Position numbers and translations under genes: made by a program. Of a stretch of 64,000 nt of DNA, positions 1-11,944 are shown piece after piece. Under the pieces are notes generated by a model. The model was not told the DNA's origin and ran no database searches. It worked only from the letters and a program-made list of their open reading frames with translations. Source of the DNA: Macrostomum hystrix (taxonomy: Eukaryota; Platyhelminthes; Macrostomidae). How positions within the stretch are numbered: the first letter of the stretch is position 1; each line of letters begins with the position of its first letter. The stretch lies in assembly GCA_950097015.1 (NCBI GenBank), contig CATNEN010000003.1, positions 12,119,501 through 12,183,500 on the forward strand, in the 5' to 3' direction.

Positions 1-2455
1 AGGGATAATCAATCTGAAGGGATAATCAACCTGAGGAGATAATCAATATGAGGGGATAATCAATCTGAAAGGATAATCAATCTGAGGAGATAATCAATCT
101 GAGGGGATAATCAATCTGAGGGGATAATTAATCTGAAGGGATAATCAATCTGAAGGGATAATCAACCTGAGGAGATAATCAATCTGAGGGGATAATCAAT
201 CTGAAAGGATAATCAATCTGAGGGGATAATCAATCTGAGGGGATAATCAATCTGAAAGGATAATCAACCTGAGGGGATAATCAACCTGAGGGGATAATCA
301 ACCTGAGGGGATAATCAATCTGAAGGGATAATCAACCTGAAGGGATAATCAATCTGAGGGGATAATCAACCTGAGGGGATAATCAATCTGAAAGGATAAT
401 CAACCTGAGGAGATAATCAATCTGAGGGGATAATCAATCTGAGGGGTTAATCAATCTGAAAGGATAATCAACCTGAGGGGATAATTAATCTGAAGGGATA
501 ATCAATCTGAAGGGATAATCAACCTTAGGGGATAATCAATTTGAAGGGATAATCAACCTTAGGGGATAATCAACCTGAGGGGATAATCAATCTGAGGGGA
601 TAATCAATCTGAAAGGATAATCAACCTGAGGGGATAATTAATCTGAAGGGATAATCAATCTGAAGGGATAATCAACCTTAGGGGATAATCAATTTGAAGG
701 GATAATCAACCTGAGGGGATAATCAATCTGAAGGGATAATCAACCTGAAGGGATAATCAATCTGAGGGGATAATCAACCTGAGGGGATAATCAATCTGAA
801 AGGATAATCAACCTGAGGAGATAATCAATCTGAGGGGATAATCAATCTGAGGGGATAATCAATCTGAAAGGATAATCAACCTGAGGGGATAATTAATCTG
901 AAGGGATAATCAATCTGAAGGGATAATCAACCTTAGGGGATAATCAATTTGAAGGGATAATCAACCTTAGGGGATAATCAACCTGAGGGGATAATCAATC
1001 TGAGGGGATAATCAATCTGAAAGGATAATCAACCTGAGGGGATAATTAATCTGAAGGGATAATCAATCTGAAGGGATAATCAACCTTAGGGGATAATCAA
1101 TTTGAAGGGATAATCAACCTTAGGGGATAATCAACCTGAGGGGATAATCAATTTGAAGGGATAATCAACCTGAGGGGATAATCAACCTGAGGGGATAATC
1201 AACCTGAGGGGATAATCAACCTGAGGGGATAATCAATCTGAGGGGATAATCAACCTGAGGGGATAATCAACCTGAGGGGATAATCAACCTGAGGGGATAA
1301 TCAACCTGAGGGGATAATTAATCTGAAGCGATAATCAATCTGAAGGGATAATCAACCTGAGGAGATAATCAATATGAGGGGATAATCAACCTAAGGGGAT
1401 AATCAACCTGAGGGGATAATCAACCTGAGGGGATAATCAATCTGAGGGGATAATCAACCTGAGGGGATAATCAACCTGAGGGGATAATCAACCTGAGGGG
1501 ATAATCAACCTGAGGGGATAATCAACCTGAGGGGATAATCAACCTGAGGGGATAATTAATCTGAAGGGATAATCAATCTGAAGGGATAATCAACCTGAGG
1601 AGATAATCAATATGAGGGGATAATCAATCTGAAAGGATAATCAATCTGAGGAGATAATCAATCTGAGGGGATAATCAATCTGAGGGGATAATTAATCTGA
1701 AGGGATAATCAATCTGAAGGGATAATCAACCTGAGGAGATAATCAATCTGAGGGGATAATCAATCTGAAAGGATAATCAATCTGAGGGGATAATCAATCT
1801 GAGGGGATAATCAATCTGAAAGGATAATCAACCTGAGGGGATAATTAATCTGAAGGGATAATCAATCTGAAGGGATAATCTACCTTAGGGGATAATCAAC
1901 CTTAGGGGATAATCAATCTGAAGGGATAATCAACCTTAGGGGATAATCAACCTGAGGGGATAATCAATCTGAAAGGATAATCAACCTGAGGGGATAATCA
2001 ATTTGAAGGGATAATCAACCTGAGGGGATAATCAACCTGAGGGGATAATCAACCTGAGGGGATAATCAACCTGAGGGGATAATCAATCTGAGGGGATAAT
2101 CAACCTGAGGGGATAATCAACCTGAGGGGATAATCAACCTGAGGGGATAATCAACCTGAGGGGATAATCAACCTGAGGGGATAATTAATCTGAGGGGATA
2201 ATCAATCTGAAAGGATAATCAATCTGAGGGGATAATCAATCTGAGGGGATAATCAATCTGAAGGGATAATCAACCTGAGGGGATAATCAATCTGAGGGGA
2301 TAATCAATCTGAAAGGATAATCAATCTGAAGGGATAATCAATCTGAAGGGATAATCAATGTGAAAGGATAATCAATCTGAAGGGATAATCAATCTGAAGA
2401 GATAATCAACCTGAGGGGATAATCAACCTGAGGGGATAATCGATCTGAAGGGATA
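1..2455. repeat. 17-bp minisatellite, about 144 copies
   Basis: Tandem array of a 17-bp unit close to GGGGATAATCAACCTGA, with recurrent variants (AATCTGA, AACCTTA, AATTTGA). It runs off the left edge of the window. Blocks of identical variant order recur, for example near 440-700 and 850-1120, showing that multi-unit segments were copied. It lies in the intron that follows the ABCG exon at 2939-3213. Confidence 0.97.
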
Positions 2456-2938
2456 ATATTCACTCCTATGGGATAACATTCCATTTTATGGCAAACCATT
2501 CAATCCTATTGGATAGCACATGATTTTGAGGGATGACAGTCAATCTATTCATATTAAATGAAAAAAATGAGACAAAATTAAAATAAAAAAGGCATGAAAC
2601 CCCATGAACTGAATTTCTAAACTACCTAGAGGTAATTCAAAGGTGCTTGCGAACTCTAAAGCAAACTTTCCTGAAAATGTGCCCGATTTAATTTGCTAAA
2701 TTAATTAATTATTGATTCAGACTCAGAAAATGCGCTGTTTGCATAGCAACACTTTTAGTAGATAAAAATGAAATACCTGAAAATTATGCACATCGTTTTT
2801 CGTATAATTTCACATGCACATATAACTCTGTGCACTCAATTCAATATATTAATTAGTTAGTCAAATAGGGAGCAGTGTTAACATTATACTGATAAATAAG
2901 CTAGGGAAATATTTTGTTACCAAAAAAAAGTTTCTCAC
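2456..2938. other. Intron remainder, AT-rich
   Basis: Unique AT-rich sequence between the 17-bp array and the ABCG exon. I see no gene or repeat here. Confidence 0.6.
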
Positions 2939-3213
2939 CTGACGCCCTGCAGTACAACTCGCTTCTCTGCTTTACTCCACGGATATCGTTTAACCATGAC
3001 GTCATAGTTGATGTTGCGAAATGTGATAACTGAACCGGAGCGGCCGCTGGTTGATGTGGTGCGCGGCACCCGGACCGTGTCGATTCCATCGTCGCCAAAT
3101 GATGCTGAAGCGCCGTTGTTATAGCCGGCATAATCTATTGCAGCGGAAGCTGCGACCGATTCCTGACCTCCCATCGGATCGTAGCGAGGCCGATTGGCGC
3201 GACGGGAAATCAC
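2939..3213 (-). CDS. ABCG exon leading into the ATPase domain
   Basis: Acceptor ACAAAG|GTGATT at 3213 and donor GTCAG|GTGAG at 2938; 275 bp, phase 0 in, two bases over. The exon encodes an Arg/Ser/Gly-rich linker, then the ABCG-like segment SVITFRNINYDVMVKRYPW and VVLQGV. This is the only exon with a recognisable domain in the partial gene. Confidence 0.65.
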
Positions 3214-5631
3214 CTTTGTAAATGTAATGTGTGTTTCTTTTGCAATAGCTTTTGCTTGATTAAAAAGACTGATTAAAGACTAAATTTTTGTTAAGTGACA
3301 CAGACAGAAAAACAATAGTCAGAAATGCAGAGGGCAGGAGGGGTAAAGCGACAGGGGTGATGCAACAGGGGGAGAGCGACAGGGGGAGAGCGACAGGGGA
3401 AAAGCGACAGGGGGAGAGCGACAGGGGGGAGAGCGACAAGGGAAGAGCGACAGGGGGAGAGCGACAGGGGGAGAGCAACAGGGTGGAGAGCGACGGGGGG
3501 AGAGCGACAGGGGGAGAGCGACAGGGGGAGAGCGACAGGGTGGAGAGCGACAGGGGAAAAGCGACAGGGGGAGAGCGACAGGGTGGAGAGCGACAGGGGG
3601 AGAGCGACAGGGGGAGAGCGACAGGGGAAAAGCGACAGGGGAAAAGCGACAGGGGGAGAGCGACAGGGGAGAGCGACAGGGGGAGAGCGACAGGGGAAAA
3701 GCGACAGGGGAAAAGCGACAGGGGGAGAGCGACAGGGGAGAGCGACAGGGGAGAGCGACAGGGGGAGAGCGACAGGGGAAAAGCGACAGGGGGAGAGCGA
3801 CAGGGGAAAAGCGACAGGGGGAGAGCGACAGGGGAGAGCGACAGGGGGAGAGCGACAGGGGGAGAGCAGAGCAATTAGAGCAGGAACTAAGTGTGTGAAG
3901 GACAGCTACTGACGTCAGGGACAGCAGGGACTGATAATCAGAAATAAAAAGCATGGAGGTTAAGATCAAAGACGTCATTAACCTGAGAAGACTCTCCACC
4001 GGCGCTCAAATCGCCATTAGATACGGCCAGCTCTCGACTGTAGCATCCGTCTGAAGTAGAAGCAACGGAAGCAACGGTAGACAGCTGACTAGTAGGCTGC
4101 CGGCGCTGTTGAGGCATTTGCAGCGTAGCTGGCTGCTGCTGCTGCTGCTGCTGATAAGGCTGATCCTGCCTAAAATGCGACGGCGGCGGCGCATCGAAAG
4201 ACACGCCGCTCTCGCTCCGATTATGAGCCTGCTGTTCAATTGGCAAAGGCGACGTCACAGGCGAGGCATCCAAACCAAACTGAACATCTCGCAGCGAACT
4301 ACCGTCCATCATCAGCAGCGGCTTGCCCATAGCATCCTGGCGTTGCTGCCTCTGCCTACCAGTTGGCAGCTGATCTCGCAGAAACTGGCCAGCCTGTATG
4401 ATGGTAGCGGTAGCGGCAGTTGCGCCAAGATGATGCTGATGACGATGATTTGAATCGTCTAATTCTGCCGCATAATTAGTCTGACCTCCAATGAATCGAT
4501 TACGATTATTATTATTATTATTATTATCGTCGTCAACTACTACAACAATGTCTGATTCGGAAAACTCCGCAGACATTGTTAGTTAATCGGTAAATGAAAA
4601 ATAACTAAATAAATCAATCTGATTTGTTGTTGATGTTTCTAAGAATGGCGACTGGTTCAAATAATATAAATATGTATAGTAGCTACCTCATTCCCATTCT
4701 GTCACGCAGTTGAGATAGACAGAGCTCTCTCTCTGATTGGTTTGGTAAAAAAATTCCTGGTTGCCAATGACAACTACTCATACAGAGGCATAGGTGTTTT
4801 TGGAGACTATGCTCAATTCTATCCTTACCAACTACGGGCGGGGGTGAGATTAGGCTGTACATACAGCTCAGAGGTGCATGAATTTGGGGAAGGGGAAGAA
4901 TGTGCGCTCTTCTCTCCCTTCTTCCCATGTCCCTGCCTATCCGGCAGTGTATGACAGCAGCTTTCATTGAGCTCACGAGTGGAGTGTATTGGATGAGTCT
5001 AAAAGAATGACTCATGGTAGTACTGTAATTCTCTTGTATTATTAACAATGCCCCGATCCGTCTCGTGGATGGGACTTGGCGGTGTGATAAAATTGTATAA
5101 TATAATTAAAAATGGATCTCTACGACATACTACTACAAGTAAATATATAATGATCAATGGAATAGCAACAAAATTACAAAAAGATTCTAAATTGTACAAG
5201 AAACAAAGAAACAAAGAAATTTAACTTTTATGCCGGATAACGATTATTTCAAACCGTTATTTTTTTTTAATGTAACGCTCTACATTTATGATCCGTTAGA
5301 TAGAATGGAAAGTAGAATTCCAGATAGAATAGAGAGTAGAATTCCAGATAGAATGGAAAGTAGAATTCCAGATAGAATGGAAAGTAGAATTCCAGATAGA
5401 ATGGAAAGTAGAATTCCAGATAGAATGGGAAGTATTATGTCTTCGAAAACCTACCTCGGCTAGACGATTTCCCAACTCGGACTGTCTTGGAGAATCAGAA
5501 GCGCCGACGGGATTCGACGGGGATTCTAGACCGACGCTGGAATTCCCGACACCGACGACTGACGCTGAGCCGGCAGCCGCAGGTATCGACGCTTTAGATT
5601 TTGAAGACTTAGCTGAAACTGGAAACTCATA

Positions 5632-5664
<33 letters not shown>

Positions 5665-5812
5665 ATAGTGCAGCTGTGAGTCTGCCGCTCCAAATGAACC
5701 GCTAATTACAGAGGCCGACACCATGGAGGCGGCATCGGCGTCTAGCGACGGATTCATCATCGCTTTGTAGCCTTTCAATGGGCTGCGACTGCGCGCAGCT
5801 TTCACTTTGTCC
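2939..5812 (-). CDS. ABCG-type ABC transporter, N-terminal exons (partial gene)
   Basis: Partial minus-strand gene, exons 5455-5812, 3983-4576 and 2939-3213. The last exon ends with a segment (ITFRNINYDVMVKRYPW, then VVLQGV) that fits the first beta strands of an ABCG half-transporter nucleotide-binding domain, just before Walker A. Its donor AG|GTGAG leaves two bases over, so Walker A, signature, Walker B and membrane segments must lie beyond the left edge. Upstream protein is low-complexity: a poly-Asn run, several poly-Gln runs and Ser/Pro-rich stretches, unusually long for ABCG proteins. The 3983-4576 and 2939-3213 exons join in phase 0. Joining 5455-5812 is not resolved: the ATG at 4576 has an in-frame stop just upstream, so 4576 may be the true start and 5455-5812 an alternative first exon or part of another gene. 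ABCG subfamily is likely; the member is unknown. Confidence 0.6.
3340..3870. repeat. 14-16-bp G-rich minisatellite in ABCG intron
   Basis: About 35 copies of units near GAGAGCGACAGGGGG with runs of 4-6 G every 14-16 bp. On the coding (minus) strand it reads CTGTCGCTCTCCCC, a long pyrimidine-rich tract. It lies between ABCG exons 2939-3213 and 3983-4576. Long open frames on both strands here come from the repeat and are not treated as genes. Confidence 0.95.
3983..4576 (-). CDS. ABCG gene exon, Gln/Asn-rich N-terminal extension
   Basis: Open from ATG at 4576 to donor TTCTCAG|GTTAAT at 3982, 198 codons, phase 0. Protein begins MSAEFSESDIVVVVDDD, then a poly-Asn tract, His-rich and Gln-rich segments and a poly-Gln run encoded by CAG codons. 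No folded domain is recognised; it is probably a disordered cytosolic extension. An in-frame stop lies just before the ATG, which supports it as an initiator. Confidence 0.6.
4577..5298. other. Intron or 5' region, no feature recognised
   Basis: Mixed-composition sequence between two coding segments. Short open frames near 4683-5048 show no recognisable domain. Confidence 0.5.
5299..5430. repeat. 24-bp minisatellite, about 5-6 copies
   Basis: Units built on GATAGAATGGAAAGTAGAAT, ending immediately before the donor of the adjacent minus-strand exon at 5455. Confidence 0.93.
5455..5812 (-). CDS. Ser/Ala/Gln-rich coding exon, probably upstream ABCG exon
   Basis: Acceptor AATTTAG|GGACAA at 5812 and donor GCCGAG|GTAGG at 5454 frame a 358-bp open segment (one base plus 119 codons). 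It encodes a basic start (KAARSRSPLKG), a poly-Gln tract of about 12 and a Ser/Ala/Val-rich tail. GC-rich codon use marks it as coding. Its link to the next exon is unresolved: GAG|GTAGG leaves phase 0, while an internal acceptor at about 4554 would need one base carried over. Confidence 0.5.
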
Positions 5813-5916
5813 CTAAATTAGCCAATACGAGGATGGGGAATAGGCATAAAATAAACTGCTAATAACTTGAAAATATATGCATACAGACATTCAGACGTTC
5901 AGACGATACATACAGA

Positions 5917-6798
5917 CGTTCTTAGGGAACGATGGGTCAATTAGACAGTTCTTAGGGAATGATGGGTCAATTAGACAGTTCTTAGGGAATGATGGGTCAA
6001 TTAGACAGTTCTTAGGGAATGATGGGTCAATTAGACAGTTCTTAGGAAAAGGTGGGTCAATTAGACAGTTCTTAGGGAATGATGGGTCAATTAGACAGTT
6101 CTTAGGGAATGATGGGTCAATTAGACAGTTCTTAGGGAATGATGGGTCAATTAGACAGTTCTTAGGGAATGATGGGTCAATTAGACAGTTATTAGGGAAT
6201 GATGGGTCAATTAGACAGTTCTTAGGGAATGATGGGTCAATTAGACAGTTCATAGGGAATTATGGGTCAATTAGACAGTTCTTAGGGAATTATGGGTCAA
6301 TTAGACAGTTCTTAGGGAATGATGAGTCAATTAGACAGTCCTTAGGGAATTATGGGTCAATTAGACAGTTCTTAGGGAATGGTGGGTCAATTAGACAGTT
6401 CTTAGGGAATGATGGGTCAATTAGACAGTTCTTAGGGAATGATGGGTCAATTAGACAGTTCTTAGGGAATGGTGGGTCAATTAGACAGTTCTTAGGGAAT
6501 GATGGGTCAATTAGACAGTTCTTAGGGAATGGTGGGTCAATTAGACAGTTCTTAGGGAATGATGGGTCAATTAGACAGTTCTTAGGGAATGGTGGGTCAA
6601 TTAGACAGTTCTTATGGAATTATGGGTCAATTAGACAGTTCTTAGGAATGGTGGGTCAATTAGACAGTTCTTAGGGAATGATGGGTCAATTAGACAGTTC
6701 TTAGGGAATGATGGGTCAATTAGACAGTTCTTAGGGAATGATGAGTCAATTAGACAGTTCTTAGGGAATGATGGGTCAATTAGACAGTTCATAGGGAA
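5917..6798. repeat. 30-bp minisatellite, about 29 copies
   Basis: Regular 30-bp units with core TTAGGGAATGATGGGTCAAT. One 1-bp deletion near 6645 shifts the reading phase. The 265-codon plus-strand frame over it is a repeat artefact. The array lies just upstream (transcriptionally) of the 5455-5812 exon. Confidence 0.97.
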
Positions 6799-7177
6799 TC
6801 ATTGAATCCATCAATAATGTGTCAAAAGTGTAAGAAGGATAGAAAGGATTGTTAGAATGTAAAACAAGGCTTTTAATAAAGGATTCTTGCAGCATAAATG
6901 CATTTAAAGATGCATTAATTTATCTACAGTAAAAGCAGATTGCAGCAAAAAATATCTTACAGAAGCTAGTCAGAGGCAATGAAAACAGCTGCACTAAAAC
7001 TTTAGTTCACTCTCTCCACAATTTACAATTAGCAGGTGCACTAGACAAAATGTAACATGCTTTCATTAACTGACTTTTCAATAAGTATAGAAAGTATTCA
7101 ACAACATACATCACACTTGATAGCCTTAATTAATCATTATACATAGAACCTGTGCTTACCTAATAAATAGTGAATTG
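6799..7177. other. AT-rich intergenic DNA
   Basis: No gene, array or recognisable element. Confidence 0.5.
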
Positions 7178-7396
7178 TGAGCTTGTCACACAATTTATGC
7201 ACTTAGGGGCCTAGTACAGAGAGAGTATACGCTGCTTGATGATGATGTGAAAGCCAGGGTGTGTGTGCCTACATTCAGTATCTGTGTGAATGTGTTCTCA
7301 GGAGACAGTGAAATGGGCAGAATTGCCTAGTGTCACCAAATAATATACCAGTGCACAAAGCCCTCCTGCAACTATTATTATTATTATTATTACTAT
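7178..7396 (+). mobile_element. tRNA-derived SINE family A, 5'-truncated copy
   Basis: Matches the body of the fuller copy at 57205-57548 (reverse strand): GCTTGTCACACAATTTA, a diverged TGATGATG-AAAG-CAGG block, CTCAGGAG, GGGCAGAATTGCC, GTGTCACCAAAT and GCCCTCCTGCAA, ending in an (ATT)n tail. The tRNA-like head is absent. Confidence 0.7.
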
Positions 7397-7500
7397 ATTA
7401 CCCAGGTGTAAAGTACACGACCAGCCCTAAAGATTGGTCTTTGGAAAAAAATACAAAAAATGTGGACTCGCCACAGATTCGAGCTTAGGAAATTTATTCC
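7396..7500 (-). mobile_element. SINE family A fragment, inverted and decayed
   Basis: The words AATGTGGACTCGCCACAGATTCGAGCT and ACGACCAGCCCTA (the first shortened here in the family copy at 57425-57500) match the head-proximal part of SINE A in reverse. It lies directly against the plus-strand copy. Confidence 0.45.
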
Positions 7501-8786
7501 CTGTGCCTGTATGAATTTTATAGCATTAAAAAATTCTCTCAGGACAATTTTGTTCACATGTCAACAAGCCAATTTAATGTTAAGCCTTTTATGTCTTAAA
7601 ATTGTAAAGAAAGTAAAAAGCTGTTCACTAAATGTGCAGAAAAACCCTAATTATCTTAATTTGGTATTAAACACTGTTTAAAGAGGAGAGACCAAGAAGG
7701 CAATAGTTTCCTGACAGTTTTCTGATTGAAAGTGTCACTTTAATAAAGAAGTTCTGAAGTAAATAAGAAGAAAAATGGTTGATACAAAATACATTAAAAT
7801 TTACTCACAACCAAACACTTGTGAAGCTTCAAAAAAAGATTTAAAAAATTTCTGACATTAGAAATGAAGTAGAAAATGTACTCCAATAACCCTACATGTG
7901 CTATTGACATGTAACATTTCAACATAATTATCTAAGAGCTAGGCCTATACATAAAGCATGAATCAACATCAAGTAATAATAAATATCACTTACATGGATC
8001 AGTTGTACTAGGCTTCAATACAGATTAAATTTGCATTTCTTATCTATAAAAAACTGAAATGAGGTGTAAACAAAACATTTAGAAAGTGAAGTTTATAGTT
8101 TCTGTCTTTAATATACAAAATAATTGTATATAGGTATAAAATAAAATAAAATAAAATTTACAAATAATTACATTTTCTGTTGCTATATCACTAGTAAATC
8201 ACTAGATTAAGCTAATAGTTCTCACAAAAAGACAAGTTAGCTAGCCAATCTCCACTATATTGCTAACCTTATGTTAGTGAATTTTTGGTATGCAGTCTAA
8301 ATGAGTGTTAGCTGTGGCAGGTTTTTCTACCACTACTATACTCATTACTCTATGAAGATTATTTTAATCTTTTGCCTACAAAATTAATAAAAATTACTCA
8401 AAACATATTTTTCCAATGGCTCATAAATGTTTTCCTTATAACATCATTTATTCTGTTATTATGTTATTATTATGTTACAATGCTACAATAGTAAGTGCAC
8501 AAAACTAAACAAGAATGAAGTGTGCATACATATTTATATTTAAATATATATAAATCATAAAACATGTTACATGGCGAAACAAAATTCTTGTGCAGTTTTA
8601 AGAACCATGCACCAACTGTTTATAAAATACTTGCTATATCAAGCCTACAACTTTATCCTCAGTTGACACTTAAAGATCTAATGGTGGCTGTCACTGTTAC
8701 CCATACTAGGAGTAAATAAAAAATCTAATGAAATACTACATGTGTTTTAAAAGTCCTATGAAAAACTAACTTTATTATTAAAGTTG
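7501..8786. other. AT-rich intergenic DNA
   Basis: No gene, array or element recognised apart from short A/T microsatellites, such as AAATA repeats near 8139-8157. Confidence 0.5.
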
Positions 8787-8794
8787 GTGATAAC
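8787..8794. repeat. 8-bp target-site duplication, left
   Basis: GTGATAAC directly precedes the left terminus of the hAT element and is repeated exactly at 10087-10094. Confidence 0.9.
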
Positions 8795-10086
8795 CAGTGT
8801 TGGGCAAGTTACTTTAAAAAAGTAACTTCCGGTCAAGTAACTTCCGGTTCTAAAGAAAGTAACTTCCGGTAGTAGTTCCGGTACCGGCACTTGAAAAAAA
8901 AAGTAACTTCCGGTTCTTCGGCACCGGTACTTTCTACTTTTGAAAAATCGCGTGTTAAAGAAGGGCTTAATTATGTTTTTATTATTAAAAAACTAATAAT
9001 AACATGCCTTTGCAACTGCCAACTTGTCTAGAGTAAAACCAAGTGGAAAATGATTAAATGAAATTATTGAAAACGAAAAATGAATTTCTGAAAACCTATA
9101 TTTTTATGGTTTTTGCTTCTTTTTCCAGCACTAAGGTTCAATCCTTGCTGTGGCAGTACTTTACCAATTGCCACTCAAAAGTTTGGCCTGCGCAACTAAA
9201 AAAGCTGAAAAAATTTAGATTTGTATGTATTTTACACCATAACATTACATTCAGTTTAAATTTGAATAAAGCGTGCGCAAATAGACTAAACGTGATCAGT
9301 AAAAAATGAAAATTCGAAAATTGAAAAATCGCGCCTCTTTTTGAAGATAATTCGCGCCTGCCCTCAGAAATTGCATATTCGCGCCTCAATCACACCACTG
9401 AATAACTAACAACACAAGAGTCTTACAAACAAATGACATAAAGTGACAACTCTAAAAAAGTGGAAAGAGTAGCTCTAGTGGCGCTGCTGCCCTGCTGATA
9501 ATTACCTTTATTAATTCAATAACCTTTTAAGCCCTGAAAAAACTACTTTGACATTTAGACAATTTAGCCTAGGTTAACAGCTGAGAAAAAAAGTTTGCAT
9601 GCTTCTTAAAAGGAACCCCCGTAATTTAAACTTGAAAGCTTTAGCACTAGTGTAAAAGCTAGATATAGACAGTCATGTTGTCACAATTCACATCAAATGC
9701 CTGTTGCCGCGAAGTAGTACAAGGCGGTTTAGTGTCGCGTCGGCAAGAGGTGCTCGCTTTGCTCGAATTAAAAATTTAATTTTTTAAGGGACCAAAAAGT
9801 TGTTAAAATTCACCAACTAAATAAAATTCAAAATTTCTCGGCATTTCTTACGACATTATGAACTGATGATATGAAAATTCTTTCAATTTGTATGTTTTCT
9901 TTACTTTCTTTCTCTTTTTTTCTCTGCATTTAAAAAAGTGCCGGAAGTACCGGACTTAACAAAAAGTAACTTCCGATACCCTAGTCCGGCACTACAAAAA
10001 AAAGAACCGGAAAAAAGTGCCGCTTTAAAAAACAGTAACTTCCGGCACAAAAAGTGCCGGAAGTGCCGGAAGGTTGCCCAACACTG
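8795..10086. mobile_element. Non-autonomous hAT-superfamily DNA transposon (1,292 bp)
   Basis: The element starts CAGTGTTGGGCAA and ends TTGCCCAACACTG, a 13-bp terminal inverted repeat of the kind typical of hAT elements, with a perfect 8-bp target duplication. Both ends are packed with AGTAACTTCCGG / CCGGAAGT motifs in opposing orientation, which look like subterminal transposase-binding repeats. The interior is AT-rich; its open frames are under 100 codons and no hATC or RNase H-like motif is visible. It would need a transposase supplied by another copy. The intact TSD and termini suggest recent insertion. Confidence 0.9.
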
Positions 10087-10094
10087 GTGATAAC
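10087..10094. repeat. 8-bp target-site duplication, right
   Basis: GTGATAAC, an exact copy of 8787-8794. Confidence 0.9.
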
Positions 10095-11944
10095 ATATAA
10101 ATCTTCTACAAAATTAAAAGTTTATTATAAAAACAATTATAAAAAATGGAGTATAAGTATGACCATGCTCTCTTTCACAATACATTGCTAGTGCCTAATA
10201 ATATGCCTAAATTAGTAAATTTACATAATAAGTAGGAGGAGATACTCATGAGTCCGATTGTAAAAGCCCGACTTGAATATATAGAAAGCCAGGAAAAAAA
10301 CCTAAATACAAAATACATTTTCCAACAAGCAGCCTATAGTTAGGCTACTTTTTTCTTTTTTTAACTTCTTATTATAACTAAACATTTTTGTCATGTCAAA
10401 TATGCATGCCAATCTTACAATAGGCAAACTTGCATGCATAAAATGTACACTGGATTAATACAGCATACACCCCTCTTCCAGACTATGGCCAGAACAATCG
10501 AGAATATGTAGGTCCTGTAGAGGCTTCTATCTATATACATATGCTTAAAGCCAATATGAGCACGAATTACCTGCTCTAGAGCATCCCTCAGGGGAGATAT
10601 ATATAAGTTGCTGTTAAATATTTCGTTAAATAAGTCTGTGAAAAAATGCTTTGTACAACATTCAAAGTAACTAAAAAGCTAAGGATGAACTTTAATTAAA
10701 GATTTATGCTAAATAAATAACAATGGCAATTAACTGGATAGCAGTTAGCTAATACAATGTATTTTATATACATTGGCTGAGCTTCATACATAACATGGTT
10801 ATAAACTATAAAGGTGATTAAAATAAACAACAATACATATTATAAGCACGATTATAATTCGCGAATAATCTTTCAACGAGGATTAGAAGAGTAGCCGAGA
10901 GTCCTCGTATAAAGATATTTGATGATGGCCTCAGTCACCCTGGGGCCTTAAGAAGTACGTACGGTTTCCTGATTTCTTAGATTTTACGTATTTATATTTG
11001 TTCTCTCAAATGTTAGTACAAACCATAAAAACAAATAGTTTCCCTGCTTATTATCTATTTAGAAATTATCCTAAAAACGAATGGTTTCACTGCTTTTAAA
11101 TTCATTTGACTTACTAGCTTTTTAGCTTGTGATTACCTTTACCACTGTAGGTAACGATTACAGTTTGAGTGCATGAGTGAGTGCATGGTGTGGTGTGTTT
11201 TCTGGTAAACTGTCATAAACTAAATATCAGTTACCTATTTCAAAAATCAGCAGCTTTAAGAATAGCTGCTTATGGCTGTATATTTTTGTTAGAATCGGGT
11301 TAATTAGAAAATGTTAACTGGAGGTATATTCAGCTTCGCAATTTTTTGGCTCCTCATGGACGGTATTTGACTATGGGAACAATTAGTTGTAAAAATCCCA
11401 ATTCCTTGTCCTTGAGTATTATTATAGACTACTCTACTAGGCACAGTGTCTTATTTATTCAGCGTCCCTTCCCTTAGAATATACCACCCTCGCGTATCAG
11501 TTCCACGGATTAACCACACGCCATAGGTGCAGCGCCAATTAAGACCTTTCGCCATGCCAAATAAAAATAAACGCTATACGACTGTGAGTCCAACACAGTA
11601 ATTACCGTTTTTCAAGCACGTAAATGAATTCTAATAATAATAAAATATTCCCAGAATAAAAAGATTTTGAGCCTGCTGTATTATCACTTCTCGTAATTAA
11701 ACGAAGTGGTACATAAATCTAAATAAAATGCTTACAGATAATAGCTGTCCTTTTAGTTTGTGTGGTGTGGTAAATAAACTAATATCACGAAATAGGCAGC
11801 TAAGTAGATTAAAGTCTAATTTGTTTTAGACTTTGTACACTTGACAAAACTTGATAAGAATATGAATTAAATCAAAAGTTTTTTTTTAATTATGATCTAG
11901 TAATCCGACTCTAATAATTTATGACTCAGTATTACAATAATATA
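10095..11944. other. AT-rich intergenic DNA
   Basis: No supported gene, array or element. Confidence 0.5.

Noticed and set aside
1..2455. CRISPR array
   Set aside because: Units are contiguous 17-mers without unique spacers, and the context is a eukaryotic intron.
5877..6674. 265-codon Gly/Gln/Ile repeat protein
   Set aside because: Minisatellite frame, broken by a 1-bp deletion in a unit near 6645, which shows no coding constraint.
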